From positions 1 through 17,235 of the forward strand of contig USSL01000015.1 of NCBI GenBank assembly GCA_900557175.1: 17,235 nt of DNA, in the 5' to 3' direction. Source of the DNA: an uncultured Eubacteriales bacterium (GTDB lineage Bacteria > Bacillota > Clostridia > Lachnospirales > Lachnospiraceae). This document shows positions 8,328 to 15,680 of the stretch, piece by piece. The number at the start of each line of letters is the position of its first letter. Position 1 is the first letter of the stretch. The position numbers were made by a program, and so were the translations under genes. The notes beneath the pieces are model-generated. The model was not told the DNA's origin. It worked only from the letters and a program-made list of their open reading frames with translations, and ran no database searches.

Positions 8328-8357
8328 TTGACCGTATAAAGTATTATCCTATATAAT
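8328..8357 (+). promoter_or_regulatory. Sigma-A promoter for psd-murF
   Basis: TTGACC (8328-8333), an 18-nt spacer and a perfect TATAAT (8352-8357) lie about 50 bp before the psd start and just after the upstream terminator. This is one of the best promoter matches in the window. Confidence 0.75.
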
Positions 8358-8406
8358 AATGTAGAACATAATATATTTGTGAGAGTTTTTAAAGGTGGAA
8401 TTATAA

Positions 8407-9279
8407 ATGAAATATAGAGACAGAGACGGCGTAAGCTATGATGGGGATAATGGGCAGGACAAGTTTCTGAAACAGCTTTACGGGACTGTTTTGGGGCGGA
8501 TGGCAGTGAAGCTTTTGTGCCACCCTATAGTATCGAAAATCGGCGGATATCTTTTAAATACAAGACTGTCAAAATTGGGCATACGTCCGTTTATTAAAAA
8601 TAATCATATTGATATGTCGGAATATGAGCCGGTTTCCTATCGTTCATACAATGACTTTTTTAAGCGGAGGATTAAGCCGGGAAAGCGTCCGGTCAATATG
8701 GCAGACGACGTATTCATCAGTCCGTGCGATGCGAAGCTGTCCGTATACAGGATAAATAAAGATAGTGTTTTTTCAATTAAAAATTCAGAGTATACAGTGT
8801 CGTCCCTTCTTAGGAACAAGCGCCTTTCGGATGCCTTTGAGGGCGGTTACTGTTTTTTATTCCGTCTGACAGTCGATGACTATCATCGGTTTTGTTACGT
8901 GGACAGCGGGCGCAAAAGCAGGAACTTTAAAATTCCGGGCTGCCTTCATACGGTGAATCCGGCGGCGCTTGATTTTGCCGATGTGTATAAGGAAAACAGC
9001 CGGGAATATACGGTGATCCGGACTGAAAATTTCGGAGATATCGTTCAGATGGAGGTCGGCGCCATGATGGTCGGGCGAATCGTCAACCATGACACAAAAG
9101 GATATGTCTGCCGCGGCAATGAAAAAGGTTATTTTGAATTTGGCGGCTCGACAGTCATAGTACTTGTGAAAAAGAATGTCGTCAGTGTCCGCATGGATAT
9201 TTTAAAAAATATGAAGGACGGCTATGAGACTAAAGTAAAGTTGGGCGAGGAGGTTGCCTATAAGCTTGATAAATTTTAA
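8407..9279 (+). CDS. psd: Phosphatidylserine decarboxylase proenzyme
   Basis: Converts phosphatidylserine to phosphatidylethanolamine at the membrane, using a pyruvoyl group made by self-cleavage. The cleavage site is the GGST tetrad (residues 246-249; Ser248 would become the pyruvoyl group), equivalent to the LGST/GGST signature of the family. Other conserved residues are Asp108 in SPCDAK, His160 in DDYHR and His181 in LHTVNP. The N-terminal segment SYNDFFKRRIKPGKRPV is also characteristic. At 290 residues it is the short bacterial form without an added C2 domain. AAGGTGG lies 8 nt before the ATG, and a good promoter lies upstream. No phosphatidylserine synthase (pssA) is in the window. murF follows after 19 bp, so the pair forms an envelope-synthesis operon. 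Confidence 0.94.
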   Translation: MKYRDRDGVSYDGDNGQDKFLKQLYGTVLGRMAVKLLCHPIVSKIGGYLLNTRLSKLGIRPFIKNNHIDMSEYEPVSYRSYNDFFKRRIKPGKRPVNMADDVFISPCDAKLSVYRINKDSVFSIKNSEYTVSSLLRNKRLSDAFEGGYCFLFRLTVDDYHRFCYVDSGRKSRNFKIPGCLHTVNPAALDFADVYKENSREYTVIRTENFGDIVQMEVGAMMVGRIVNHDTKGYVCRGNEKGYFEFGGSTVIVLVKKNVVSVRMDILKNMKDGYETKVKLGEEVAYKLDKF

Positions 9280-9298
9280 TAGCAGGAGGATTTGATGA

Positions 9299-10711
9299 AT
9301 GGAAAGTTTTAGTGTAAAAGATATTGTCGCAGCAGCAGGAGGAAAACTTTTGTGCGGCGATGAAAATGTGATTGTAACCAATGTCTGTATTGACAGCAGG
9401 GAGGCAAAGGAAGGCTCACTGTTTGTGCCTATTATCGGCGAGAGGGTAGATGCCCACAAGTTTATCGGACAGGTTTTTGAAAATGGCGCTGCCGCTGTTT
9501 TTACATCGAGAAATGAAATTGTGACGGACGGCAAGCCTCATATTCTTGTGGAAAATACGGAAAAAGCACTTGGTGCGCTGGCGGTATGGTATAAGAAAAA
9601 GTTCAATATTCCTGTGATTGGTATTACGGGAAGTGTCGGTAAGACATCGACAAAGGAGATGATTGCGGCGGCGCTGTCGCCGGTATACAATGTTCTTAAG
9701 ACAGCCGGCAATCAAAACAGCAACATCGGCGTGCCTCTGACACTGTTTCGTCTTGAGAGCTGTCATGAAATTGCTGTTATAGAAATGGGAATCAGCGACT
9801 TTGGCGAGATGGCAGAGCTGGCAGATTTTGTTCACCCGGACACGGCTGTTGTGACAAATATCGGTGTTGCCCACCTTGCCCAGTTTAAGAGCCGTGAAAA
9901 TATTATGGCAGAGAAGCTTCAGATTGCCCGTCATTTTGATAAAAACAACACACTTTATGTCAATCTTGATAATGATATGCTGCAGACCGTCGCAAAGAAA
10001 GCATGGGATGACGACCGGCTTGAATTTTTGAGGGATAAAACGATTTTAAGCTTTTCCGCAGATGGCGGCAAGGCGCCGTTTAGGGCGGAAAATATTCATA
10101 TAAAAGACGGACGGCAGTGTTTTGATTTTGTTTGTGACGATGACAGAATGCCGGTGTCTATGCTTCAGCTTGGACTTCACAGTGTCAGCAATGCCCTTGT
10201 GGCACTGGCGATTGCAATGCAGTACGGCGTCAGCTTAAAAGAGGCAAAGACAGGTGTGGAAAATTATGCCGGTATTGCCATGCGTCAGCAGGTCAGCCAT
10301 TTAAGCCGCGGCATTAAGGTTATTGACGATACGTATAATGCGAGCCCGGATTCAATTAAGAGCGGTGCGCAGGTACTTGTATCCGTGGATAATACAGGCC
10401 GGAAAATATTATCTTTGGGCGATGTTTTAGAGCTTGGAGAAAAGGCATGGGACTGCCATTATGAAACGGGACTTGCCATTGCAAAGCTGCCGATTGATGA
10501 GATTGTTGCTGTCGGTCCGATGATGAAAGCGCTGATACAGGCAGTCAATGAAAAAGCGCCGCATATTGTAACAACCCACTTTGATGACAATGCTTCGGCA
10601 GCAGAATATATTAACAATATTCTTTCAGACGGTGACGCTCTTTTATGTAAAGGCTCAAGAGGAATGCACCAGGAAGAAATTGTGGCGGCTGTATGCGAAA
10701 AATGGGCATAA
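9299..10711 (+). CDS. murF: UDP-N-acetylmuramoyl-tripeptide--D-alanyl-D-alanine ligase
   Basis: Last cytosolic Mur ligase: it uses ATP to attach D-Ala-D-Ala to the UDP-MurNAc-tripeptide, completing the peptidoglycan stem peptide. The N-terminal MurF domain is evident (VCIDSREAKEGSLFVPIIGE, residues 29-48). The ATP-binding loop GITGSVGKTSTKEM spans residues 108-121. NQNSNIGVPLTL (138-149), EMG (162-164) and VVTNIGVAHL (184-193) follow as expected for Mur ligases. The C-terminal domain contains IDDTYNASPDS, a typical MurF signature. Length 470 residues is normal. AGGAGG at 9284-9289 is spaced 9 nt from the ATG; the ATG 4 nt earlier runs into a stop almost at once. No clear terminator follows, only a region with short symmetries. 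Confidence 0.97.
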   Translation: MESFSVKDIVAAAGGKLLCGDENVIVTNVCIDSREAKEGSLFVPIIGERVDAHKFIGQVFENGAAAVFTSRNEIVTDGKPHILVENTEKALGALAVWYKKKFNIPVIGITGSVGKTSTKEMIAAALSPVYNVLKTAGNQNSNIGVPLTLFRLESCHEIAVIEMGISDFGEMAELADFVHPDTAVVTNIGVAHLAQFKSRENIMAEKLQIARHFDKNNTLYVNLDNDMLQTVAKKAWDDDRLEFLRDKTILSFSADGGKAPFRAENIHIKDGRQCFDFVCDDDRMPVSMLQLGLHSVSNALVALAIAMQYGVSLKEAKTGVENYAGIAMRQQVSHLSRGIKVIDDTYNASPDSIKSGAQVLVSVDNTGRKILSLGDVLELGEKAWDCHYETGLAIAKLPIDEIVAVGPMMKALIQAVNEKAPHIVTTHFDDNASAAEYINNILSDGDALLCKGSRGMHQEEIVAAVCEKWA

Positions 10712-10848
10712 ACGAAGCTGCGGCGGATTGCGTGGGCGCAGATATCTGTGTGGCGCATAAAATATGCATCAAAATAACCGTTTATACAGAAGAAAAAGAT
10801 GTAAAAGTATAAATATACATAGAAAAAGCAAAAATATGTATTTCCTCT
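10712..10848. other. Intergenic region between murF and the amino acid transporter
   Basis: There is no credible gene here. The palindrome CAGATATCTG is at 10739-10748, and GTATAAATATAC (10807-10818), with flanking ATGTA/TACAT, vaguely recalls an ArgR/AhrC-type box. Neither is strong. No hairpin followed by a T run is seen, so how murF transcription ends is unclear. Confidence 0.4.
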
Positions 10849-10849
10849 A

Positions 10850-10878
10850 TTGACAAAAGGGGCGGTCAATGATAAATT
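10850..10878 (+). promoter_or_regulatory. Extended -10 sigma-A promoter for the amino acid ABC transporter
   Basis: TTGACA (10850-10855), a 17-nt spacer and TAAATT (10873-10878) with an upstream TGA extended -10 element lie about 77 bp before the binding-protein start. An inverted repeat ATTGAC/GTCAAT (10849-10854 and 10865-10870) overlaps the -35 and the spacer, where a repressor could sit. The arrangement nearly duplicates the promoter before ridA. Confidence 0.7.
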
Positions 10879-10954
10879 AATCCATGAACTTTGAAAGAGA
10901 TTGAATTTTCATGCGAAAGACGCTTATATAAGAGATTTTAAGGAGGAAAATACG

Positions 10955-11782
10955 ATGAAAAAAGCAACAGCATTATTTTTAACATTAACAATGGCCGCAG
11001 GTCTTATGGCAGGCTGCGGAAGCAGTGACACAGAAACAAAGACAACAGAGGCTCAGACAGAAAGTACAGCAGACGGTACAGAGGCAGCATCAGACGCTGA
11101 TTCTAAAGAAGGCAGCAGTGATAAGCTGATTATGGTGACAGAGGCAGGTTTTCCGCCATATGAGTATACAGAAGACGGTGAGACAGTTGTCGGTGTCGAT
11201 GTAGATATCGCCAATGAGATTGCAAAGGAGCTGGGCGTAGAGCTTGAGATTCAGAATACGACATTTGATGGTGCATTAATGGCTGTTCAGCAGGGCAAGG
11301 CTGACTTTGCGGCTGCAGGTATTTCTGTATCTGAGGAACGCGATAAGGTGATGGACTTTTCAGTAGAATATGCGACATCAAAGCAGGTTGTTGTTGTCAA
11401 TAAAGAGGCAGGAAGACTTGCTTCCAAAGATGACATTAATGCAGAAACAATTATCGGTGTTCAGTCCGGTACAGTAGCAGATATTGTATACTGTGCAGAT
11501 AATGGCTTTGAACCAAAACGTTACAATAAGTTTACAGAGGCTGCCCTTGATTTGAATAATGATAAGATTGACTGTATTATTATGGATGCGCTTCCGGCAG
11601 AGCAGATGGTTGCTGCCAATGAAAATCTTGCAATCCTTGACGGAGAGGTTATGACAGATAAGTATGCGATTGCCGTACAGGAAGGCAATAAGGAGCTTCT
11701 TGACAAAATCAACCCGATTCTTGAGAAATTAATGGCAGAGGGTAAGATTGAAGAATTTACATTGAACCACACAACAAAATAA
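10955..11782 (+). CDS. Polar amino acid ABC transporter substrate-binding lipoprotein
   Basis: Family-3 (SBP_bac_3, GlnH/FliY-like) extracellular binding protein that captures an amino acid for the permease and ATPase encoded directly downstream. AGGAGG at 10941-10946, 8 nt before the ATG at 10955, fixes the start; the in-frame start at 10901 would add 18 residues in front of a perfect signal peptide. The lipoprotein signal is MKKATALFLTLTMAAG then LMAGC, with the lipidated Cys at residue 21, followed by a Thr/Ser/Glu-rich linker. The mature domain opens with LIMVTEAGFPPYEYTEDG and continues VGVDVDIANEIAKELGV, both hallmarks of the family. Length 275 residues is normal. The ligand is not readable from sequence; the neighbouring carbamoyl/ammonia-lyase-type genes make arginine, ornithine, diaminopropionate or related compounds reasonable guesses. 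Confidence 0.93.
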   Translation: MKKATALFLTLTMAAGLMAGCGSSDTETKTTEAQTESTADGTEAASDADSKEGSSDKLIMVTEAGFPPYEYTEDGETVVGVDVDIANEIAKELGVELEIQNTTFDGALMAVQQGKADFAAAGISVSEERDKVMDFSVEYATSKQVVVVNKEAGRLASKDDINAETIIGVQSGTVADIVYCADNGFEPKRYNKFTEAALDLNNDKIDCIIMDALPAEQMVAANENLAILDGEVMTDKYAIAVQEGNKELLDKINPILEKLMAEGKIEEFTLNHTTK

Positions 11783-11811
11783 TTGTGCGGTTTTGGAGAG
11801 GATAAAGGATA

Positions 11812-12516
11812 ATGATGGAATGGTTGGCAGAACAGGCCGATAAGTTTTATATGGTATTTATCGAAAAAGACAGATATATGGCATATCTGAAAGGTTTCGG
11901 TAAAACATTGGAGGTATCATTTTTTGCAGTGCTTTTAGGTGTGCTGATCGGTACGCTTATCGCAATTATAAAGGTATCAGCCCGGGATAAAAAAGGATTG
12001 AAGCCGCTTGAGTGGCTCTGCAATATTTATATCACGATTATCAGAGGTACGCCGGTGTACGTGCAGCTGCTGATCCTTTGGTTTCTCATTATGAATTCCA
12101 GAGACTCATCGCCGATTATGGCTGCGGTTATAGGCTTTGGTATTAACTCTAGTGCTTATGTGGCGGAGATTGTCCGTGCCGGTATTTTGGCGGTTGATAA
12201 AGGACAGACAGAGGCCGGACGTTCGCTTGGCCTTAACAGTGCCATGACGATGCGTTATATTATTTTGCCGCAGGCGGTGAAGAACATTCTTCCGGCACTC
12301 GGCAATGAGTTTATCGTGCTTATTAAAGAAACGTCAATTATGGGCTTTATGACAGTGACGGACGTCACAAAAGCCGCACAAAATGTCGGTGCTGCAACTT
12401 ATGAGTACATTATGCCGCTTTTCATTACTGCCGCGATGTATCTCATTGTTGTTGTAGGCCTTACAAAGCTTCTGAATATGTTTGAAAGGAGGCTGGCAGC
12501 AAGTGATAAGCGTTAA
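11812..12516 (+). CDS. Polar amino acid ABC transporter permease (HisM/GlnP type)
   Basis: Inner-membrane subunit, expected to work as a homodimer since only one permease gene is present. The HisM-family core is clear: [18 protein letters not shown] near bases 12033-12087, and the EAA-type ATPase-docking loop [20 protein letters not shown], starting near base 12211. Several hydrophobic helices flank these. Length 234 residues is typical. There are tandem ATG codons at 11812 and 11815; the AAAGGA at 11804-11809 fits the second ATG better, while GGAGAGGA further upstream fits either, so the start is uncertain by one residue. The following ATPase gene overlaps the 3' end by 14 nt. Confidence 0.93.
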   Translation: MMEWLAEQADKFYMVFIEKDRYMAYLKGFGKTLEVSFFAVLLGVLIGTLIAIIKVSARDKKGLKPLEWLCNIYITIIRGTPVYVQLLILWFLIMNSRDSSPIMAAVIGFGINSSAYVAEIVRAGILAVDKGQTEAGRSLGLNSAMTMRYIILPQAVKNILPALGNEFIVLIKETSIMGFMTVTDVTKAAQNVGAATYEYIMPLFITAAMYLIVVVGLTKLLNMFERRLAASDKR

Positions 12517-13228
12517 GAATTTGAATAAGGATTTTGAACATCTCAAAGTTTTAAAGGATATTAATGAAGAAATTAAAAAAGGTGAAAAGGTTGTTATTAT
12601 CGGGCCTTCAGGTTCGGGAAAGAGTACATTCTTAAGGTGTTTGAACCTTATGGAAACACCGACTTCCGGCGATATTTTCTTCGAAGGTCAGAATATTACG
12701 GCGGCAAAGCCGAAAGAGGTTGATAAAATCCGTCAGAAGATGGGGATGGTATTTCAGCATTTTAATCTGTTTCCTCATCTGACGATTTTGGATAATATTA
12801 CACTGGCACCTGTAAAGTTAAAGCTGATGTCAAAGGCGGAGGCTGAAGCAAAGGCGATGGAGCTTTTGGCACGTGTCGGACTTGCCGATAAGGCAAAATC
12901 TTATCCGGCTCAGCTATCCGGCGGACAAAAGCAGCGTATTGCCATTGTGCGAAGTCTTGCAATGAATCCTGATGTCCTTCTTTTTGATGAGCCGACATCA
13001 GCGCTTGATCCGGAGATGGTCGGCGAGGTACTTGACCTTATGCGCCAGCTTGCGGATGACGGTATGACAATGGTCGTTGTCACTCATGAGATGGGCTTTG
13101 CAAGAGAGGTTGCTTCAAGAGTGCTTTTCATGGACGAGGGACGTATTGTCGAGCAGAATACACCTCAGGAATTTTTTGCAAATCCTAAAAATCCAAGACT
13201 TAAAGAGTTTTTATCAAAGGTACTTTAA
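12503..13228 (+). CDS. Polar amino acid ABC transporter ATP-binding protein (GlnQ type)
   Basis: Cytosolic ATPase that powers the importer. All nucleotide-binding elements are intact: Walker A GPSGSGKS (residues 34-41), Q-loop in [11 protein letters not shown] (82-92), signature LSGGQ (138-142), Walker B VLLFDEP (158-164) and the H-loop His195 in VVVTHEM. The GTG at 12503 is chosen as start: AAAGGAGG at 12485-12492 is 10 nt upstream, and the protein then begins MISVKNLNK like its relatives. A TTG start at 12482 would place the Shine-Dalgarno inside the coding sequence. Length is then 241 residues, standard for the family. The gene overlaps the permease by 14 nt, indicating coupling, and ends 2 bp before the terminator hairpin. 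Confidence 0.95.
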   Translation: MISVKNLNKDFEHLKVLKDINEEIKKGEKVVIIGPSGSGKSTFLRCLNLMETPTSGDIFFEGQNITAAKPKEVDKIRQKMGMVFQHFNLFPHLTILDNITLAPVKLKLMSKAEAEAKAMELLARVGLADKAKSYPAQLSGGQKQRIAIVRSLAMNPDVLLFDEPTSALDPEMVGEVLDLMRQLADDGMTMVVVTHEMGFAREVASRVLFMDEGRIVEQNTPQEFFANPKNPRLKEFLSKVL

Positions 13229-13230
13229 AT

Positions 13231-13283
13231 AAAAAGAGGTGTCGCTTCACGAGCGGAAAATCGTGAGGCGGCACCTCTTTTTT
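13231..13283. terminator. Strong bidirectional terminator between converging units
   Basis: The left arm AAGAGGTGTCGCTTCACGA begins near 13234 and its partner is at 13261-13279. They pair over 19 bp with two G-T wobbles around an 8-nt loop. An A run lies before and a T run after, so it can stop both the plus-strand ABC operon and the minus-strand regulator gene. Confidence 0.93.
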
Positions 13284-13304
13284 AGCCATATAATATACAT
13301 CGGT

Positions 13305-13997
13305 CTATTCGCTGATTTCGTTGAGGCATCGGTAGAGTGTTGCCGGTGAGCAGGACAGCTTCTTTGAAAGAAAGGCGATGGCGCCTTTGAGCTGGAAAAA
13401 ACCCTGATTATTTAAGGCAGCAATGACTTCGCGGCGTTCATGCTGCGTCAGACGGTCAACCGGCGTTTCAAGCGAGGCAGTGCAGTCGGTAAATATTTTC
13501 TGCATCAGAGCAGAAATATCTATCGGGAAGTTTTCTGTGATGGACGGCGCCGCAGGCTTTTTGATCAGTGGATTGTCAGATTCAGTTTCAAATGAAGCGC
13601 TCTGAATAAAGCTTTCGGGGTGAACAATCGAGAGCAGCTTGCGGCTCAGATCGGCATAGCGGCTTGCATCAAAATTGATGCATAAAAGGCCGACCGGTGT
13701 ATCATTTTCGTCCTTAATAAACATTGTTGAGGAACGGAGAAGTCGTCCGTCCTCAGAAATTCCTTTGTAATTCGTTAAAAATTCATTGCTTTCGTAGGCT
13801 TTTGATTTTAACATCTGCAGCGCAGCATCGGTTAAAGGACTGCCGACACGGCGGCCGCTAATATGATTGTTGGCAATGGCGACGATGGCATGTTCCTCGG
13901 AGGTCAAATCCTGAAGGGCGATTTCATAATCGGGACCGAGTGCCTGTGCGAGGAAATCAACAAGAATTGTATATGGCTGTAAAATTTTAGGTAACAT
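13305..13997 (-). CDS. YheO/DauR-type PAS-HTH transcriptional regulator
   Basis: A 230-residue DNA-binding regulator with an N-terminal YheO-like PAS domain (about residues 9-118; ILVDFLAQALGPDYEIALQD then SGRRVGSPLTD and the PVGLLCINFDAS strand) and a C-terminal HTH_22-type domain (about 168-228; LTQHERREVIAALNNQGFF, then the recognition region SCSPATLYRCLNEI). The family includes DauR, the D-arginine utilisation repressor of Pseudomonas; related genes often flank amino acid or nucleobase catabolic operons and RidA. GGGAGAAAG lies just before the ATG. It is divergent from ridA and lies between the ABC importer and the ygeW block, so it most likely controls one or both. The effector is unknown. 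Confidence 0.88.
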   Translation of the reverse strand: MLPKILQPYTILVDFLAQALGPDYEIALQDLTSEEHAIVAIANNHISGRRVGSPLTDAALQMLKSKAYESNEFLTNYKGISEDGRLLRSSTMFIKDENDTPVGLLCINFDASRYADLSRKLLSIVHPESFIQSASFETESDNPLIKKPAAPSITENFPIDISALMQKIFTDCTASLETPVDRLTQHERREVIAALNNQGFFQLKGAIAFLSKKLSCSPATLYRCLNEISE

Positions 13998-14035
13998 AAC
14001 TTTCTCCCATGTATATAAAAAATAACTTTTTCTAT

Positions 14036-14064
14036 ATTATCGCACGTACCGGAAATAATTTCAA
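14036..14064 (-). promoter_or_regulatory. Promoter of the YheO/DauR-type regulator
   Basis: Read on the minus strand, TTGAAA (14064-14059), a 17-nt spacer and GATAAT (14041-14036) match consensus at 5 of 6 positions each. It lies about 40 bp upstream of the regulator start and is divergent from the ridA promoter about 80 bp away. Confidence 0.65.
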
Positions 14065-14141
14065 TGTTTCTTGCTGAAGAATTTTCAGGAATTCGGGTTA
14101 TAGAATGATTTATAAAAAACGTCTGCTGTCGCGAAGGAATA

Positions 14142-14170
14142 TTGACATATAACGCGAAGTGTGATAAATT
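14142..14170 (+). promoter_or_regulatory. Extended -10 sigma-A promoter for ridA
   Basis: TTGACA (14142-14147), a 17-nt spacer and TAAATT (14165-14170) preceded by TGA lie about 42 bp before the ridA start. The layout and the ten-base block TGATAAATTA match those of the amino acid ABC promoter at 10850-10878. Confidence 0.72.
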
Positions 14171-14211
14171 ATTATTATAATGAAAAATTATTTTAAAAGG
14201 AGAGATGGTAT

Positions 14212-14595
14212 ATGAAAACAGTATTAAGTACGGTCAAGGCACCGGCAGCAATTGGCCCATACTCACAGGGGGTTGACACAGGGCGTTTACTTTTTCTTTC
14301 GGGACAGCTTCCAATTTGCCCGGAAACAGGCAGCTTTGCAGCAGAGGATATCGAAGGACAGACAAGACAGTCTCTGACAAATGTAAAAGCTATTCTGGAG
14401 TCATCAGGATGCACAATGGACGATGTTGTGAAGACAATTGTGTTTTTAAAGGATATTGCTGATTTTGCAAAGATGAACGGCGTTTATGCAGAATTTTTCA
14501 GCGAAGGCAATTATCCGGCGCGTTCTGCAGTTCAGGTGGCGGCGCTTCCAAAGGATGCCCTTGTAGAAATCGAAGTTGTCGCATTAAAGAAGTAA
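14212..14595 (+). CDS. ridA: RidA family reactive enamine/imine deaminase
   Basis: Small (127-residue) cytosolic protein of the YjgF/YER057c/UK114 family, which hydrolyses toxic 2-aminoacrylate-type enamines and imines to 2-oxoacids and ammonia. The N-terminal AIGPYSQGV motif, FLSGQLP and the C-terminal NYPARSAVQVAALPKDALVE are diagnostic; the Arg in YPARSAV is the substrate-carboxylate ligand. Length is standard. AAAGGAGAG lies about 6 nt before the ATG. The gene is divergent from the PAS-HTH regulator and convergent with arcC-ygeW-ygeY. In that setting a natural job is clearing aminoacrylate released by a 2,3-diaminopropionate ammonia-lyase (YgeX), although ygeX itself is not in the window. 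The subgroup (RidA versus Rid1-7) is not settled. Confidence 0.94.
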   Translation: MKTVLSTVKAPAAIGPYSQGVDTGRLLFLSGQLPICPETGSFAAEDIEGQTRQSLTNVKAILESSGCTMDDVVKTIVFLKDIADFAKMNGVYAEFFSEGNYPARSAVQVAALPKDALVEIEVVALKK

Positions 14596-14619
14596 TTTTT
14601 GTAAGAATATTTTTGTGTG

Positions 14620-14656
14620 AAAAATGGGAATCCGAAATTTTCGGATTCCCATTTTT
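14620..14656. terminator. Bidirectional terminator between ridA and arcC
   Basis: AAAAATGGGAATCCGA (14620-14635) and TCGGATTCCCATTTTT (14641-14656) are exact 16-nt inverted arms around a 5-nt loop. The A and T runs at the ends allow termination on both strands. It lies 24 bp after the ridA stop. Confidence 0.93.
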
Positions 14657-14690
14657 GGGATTTCGATTTTATATTAGTTTAGGAGAGGTC

Positions 14691-14708
14691 AAAAATCGTT
14701 GGCACGAT
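14691..14708 (-). terminator. Small hairpin just after arcC
   Basis: On the minus strand ATCGT-GCCA-ACGAT is followed by TTTTT, five bases after the arcC stop. The stem is short and AT-rich, so it is at best an auxiliary terminator ahead of the strong palindrome at 14620-14656. Confidence 0.4.
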
Positions 14709-14713
14709 AGTGT

Positions 14714-15661
14714 TTACAGATGGAAAAGTGTGCCGGTTTTTCCCTGCAGTGCTTCTCTTGATTTTTCAAGAAGCGTGATTAAAGCTGTCCGCCCCGGTTT
14801 TGACCGGGCAAAATCGACAGCAGCCTGTACTTTAGGAAGCATTGAACCCGGTGCAAAATGTCCTTCGTCAATATACTTATTTGCTTCCTCTACAGTGAGG
14901 TCACTGAGCCATTTTTCTTTTGGTGTGCCATAGTTTAAGGCGACCTTTTCAACGGCAGTGAGAATGATTAAATAATCGGCGTCAAGTTCTTTTGCCATCA
15001 GACAGCTTGCAAAGTCTTTGTCGATGACGGCGCTTGCGCCTCTTAAATGGTTTCCTTCGCGGATGACAGGAATGCCGCCGCCGCCACAGGCGATGACGAG
15101 ATCACCGGAATTAACCATTGTGCGGATTGTGCCGATTTCAATGATTTCGGCAGGCTTCAGAGAAGCGACAACACGGCGGTAGCCGCGTCCGGCATCTTCC
15201 TTCATAATATAGCCGAATTGTTTTTCCATCTTTTCGGCCTGAGCTTTGCTGACAAACTTGCCAATAGGCTTTGACGGCGCCAAAAAGGCAGGATCATCGG
15301 CATCGACACGCACCTGCGTAATCATTGTCGCAACAGGAACATCTGTAATATTTCTGTTTAAAAGTTCTTCTCTCAGAGCGTTTTGTAAGTCATAGCCGAT
15401 ATAGGCCTGACTCATGGCAACGCAGACGGAGAGCGGTGTGTTCGGCTGCTGTTCATCTTCGTGTGTCAAGGCAATCATTGCGTTATTAACCATACCGACC
15501 TGAGGACCGTTGCCGTGTGCGACAACGACCTCAAAGCCTTCTTCAATTAAGTCAACAATGGCCTTTGCTGTGATTTTAACAGCCTTCATTTGTTCCGGGA
15601 GTGTATTTCCCAGCGCGTTACCGCCGAGAGCGATAACAACTCTTTTTTTCTTGTCAGCCAT
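14714..15661 (-). CDS. arcC: Carbamate kinase
   Basis: Transfers phosphate between carbamoyl phosphate and ADP, giving ATP plus carbamate (CO2 and NH3); this is the energy-yielding last step of arginine-deiminase-type and YgeW-type pathways. Amino acid kinase family signatures are present: VVIALGGNALG at residues 7-17, VVAHGNGPQVGMV (about 46-58) and the ACGGGGIPV loop. Length 315 residues is normal. The ATG at 15661 has AGGGGTG about 8 nt upstream and lies only 19 bp after the ygeW stop, so the two are co-transcribed. The gene converges on ridA. The equivalent E. coli gene near ygeW is yqeA. Identity as a carbamate kinase is secure; whether its carbamoyl phosphate comes from ornithine/citrulline or from an oxamate or ureido compound is open. 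Confidence 0.95.
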   Translation of the reverse strand: MADKKKRVVIALGGNALGNTLPEQMKAVKITAKAIVDLIEEGFEVVVAHGNGPQVGMVNNAMIALTHEDEQQPNTPLSVCVAMSQAYIGYDLQNALREELLNRNITDVPVATMITQVRVDADDPAFLAPSKPIGKFVSKAQAEKMEKQFGYIMKEDAGRGYRRVVASLKPAEIIEIGTIRTMVNSGDLVIACGGGGIPVIREGNHLRGASAVIDKDFASCLMAKELDADYLIILTAVEKVALNYGTPKEKWLSDLTVEEANKYIDEGHFAPGSMLPKVQAAVDFARSKPGRTALITLLEKSREALQGKTGTLFHL

Positions 15662-15680
15662 TTTATTACACCCCTGTCAA

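Noticed and set aside
9416..9934. 172-codon open frame antisense to murF
   Set aside because: It lies wholly opposite a well-supported murF, has no recognisable motif, and is a typical frame shadow.
10807..10818. GTATAAATATAC as an ArgR/AhrC box
   Set aside because: It has imperfect symmetry and lies in AT-rich DNA; too weak to call without a genome-wide motif comparison.
10901..10954. Upstream start extending the amino acid-binding protein by 18 residues
   Set aside because: AGGAGG at 10941-10946 lies inside this extension and directs initiation at 10955, where the signal peptide begins.
12482..12502. TTG start for the ATP-binding protein
   Set aside because: The strong AAAGGAGG lies within it; GTG at 12503 gives the normal N-terminus of the family.
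14176..14181. Perfect TATAAT as the ridA -10
   Set aside because: It is 28 bp from the TTGACA at 14142-14147, too far; the extended TAAATT at 14165 has the correct 17-bp spacing.
14613..14933. Plus-strand open frame across the ridA-arcC terminator
   Set aside because: It reads through the palindromic terminator and antisense to the arcC 3' end, with no family resemblance.
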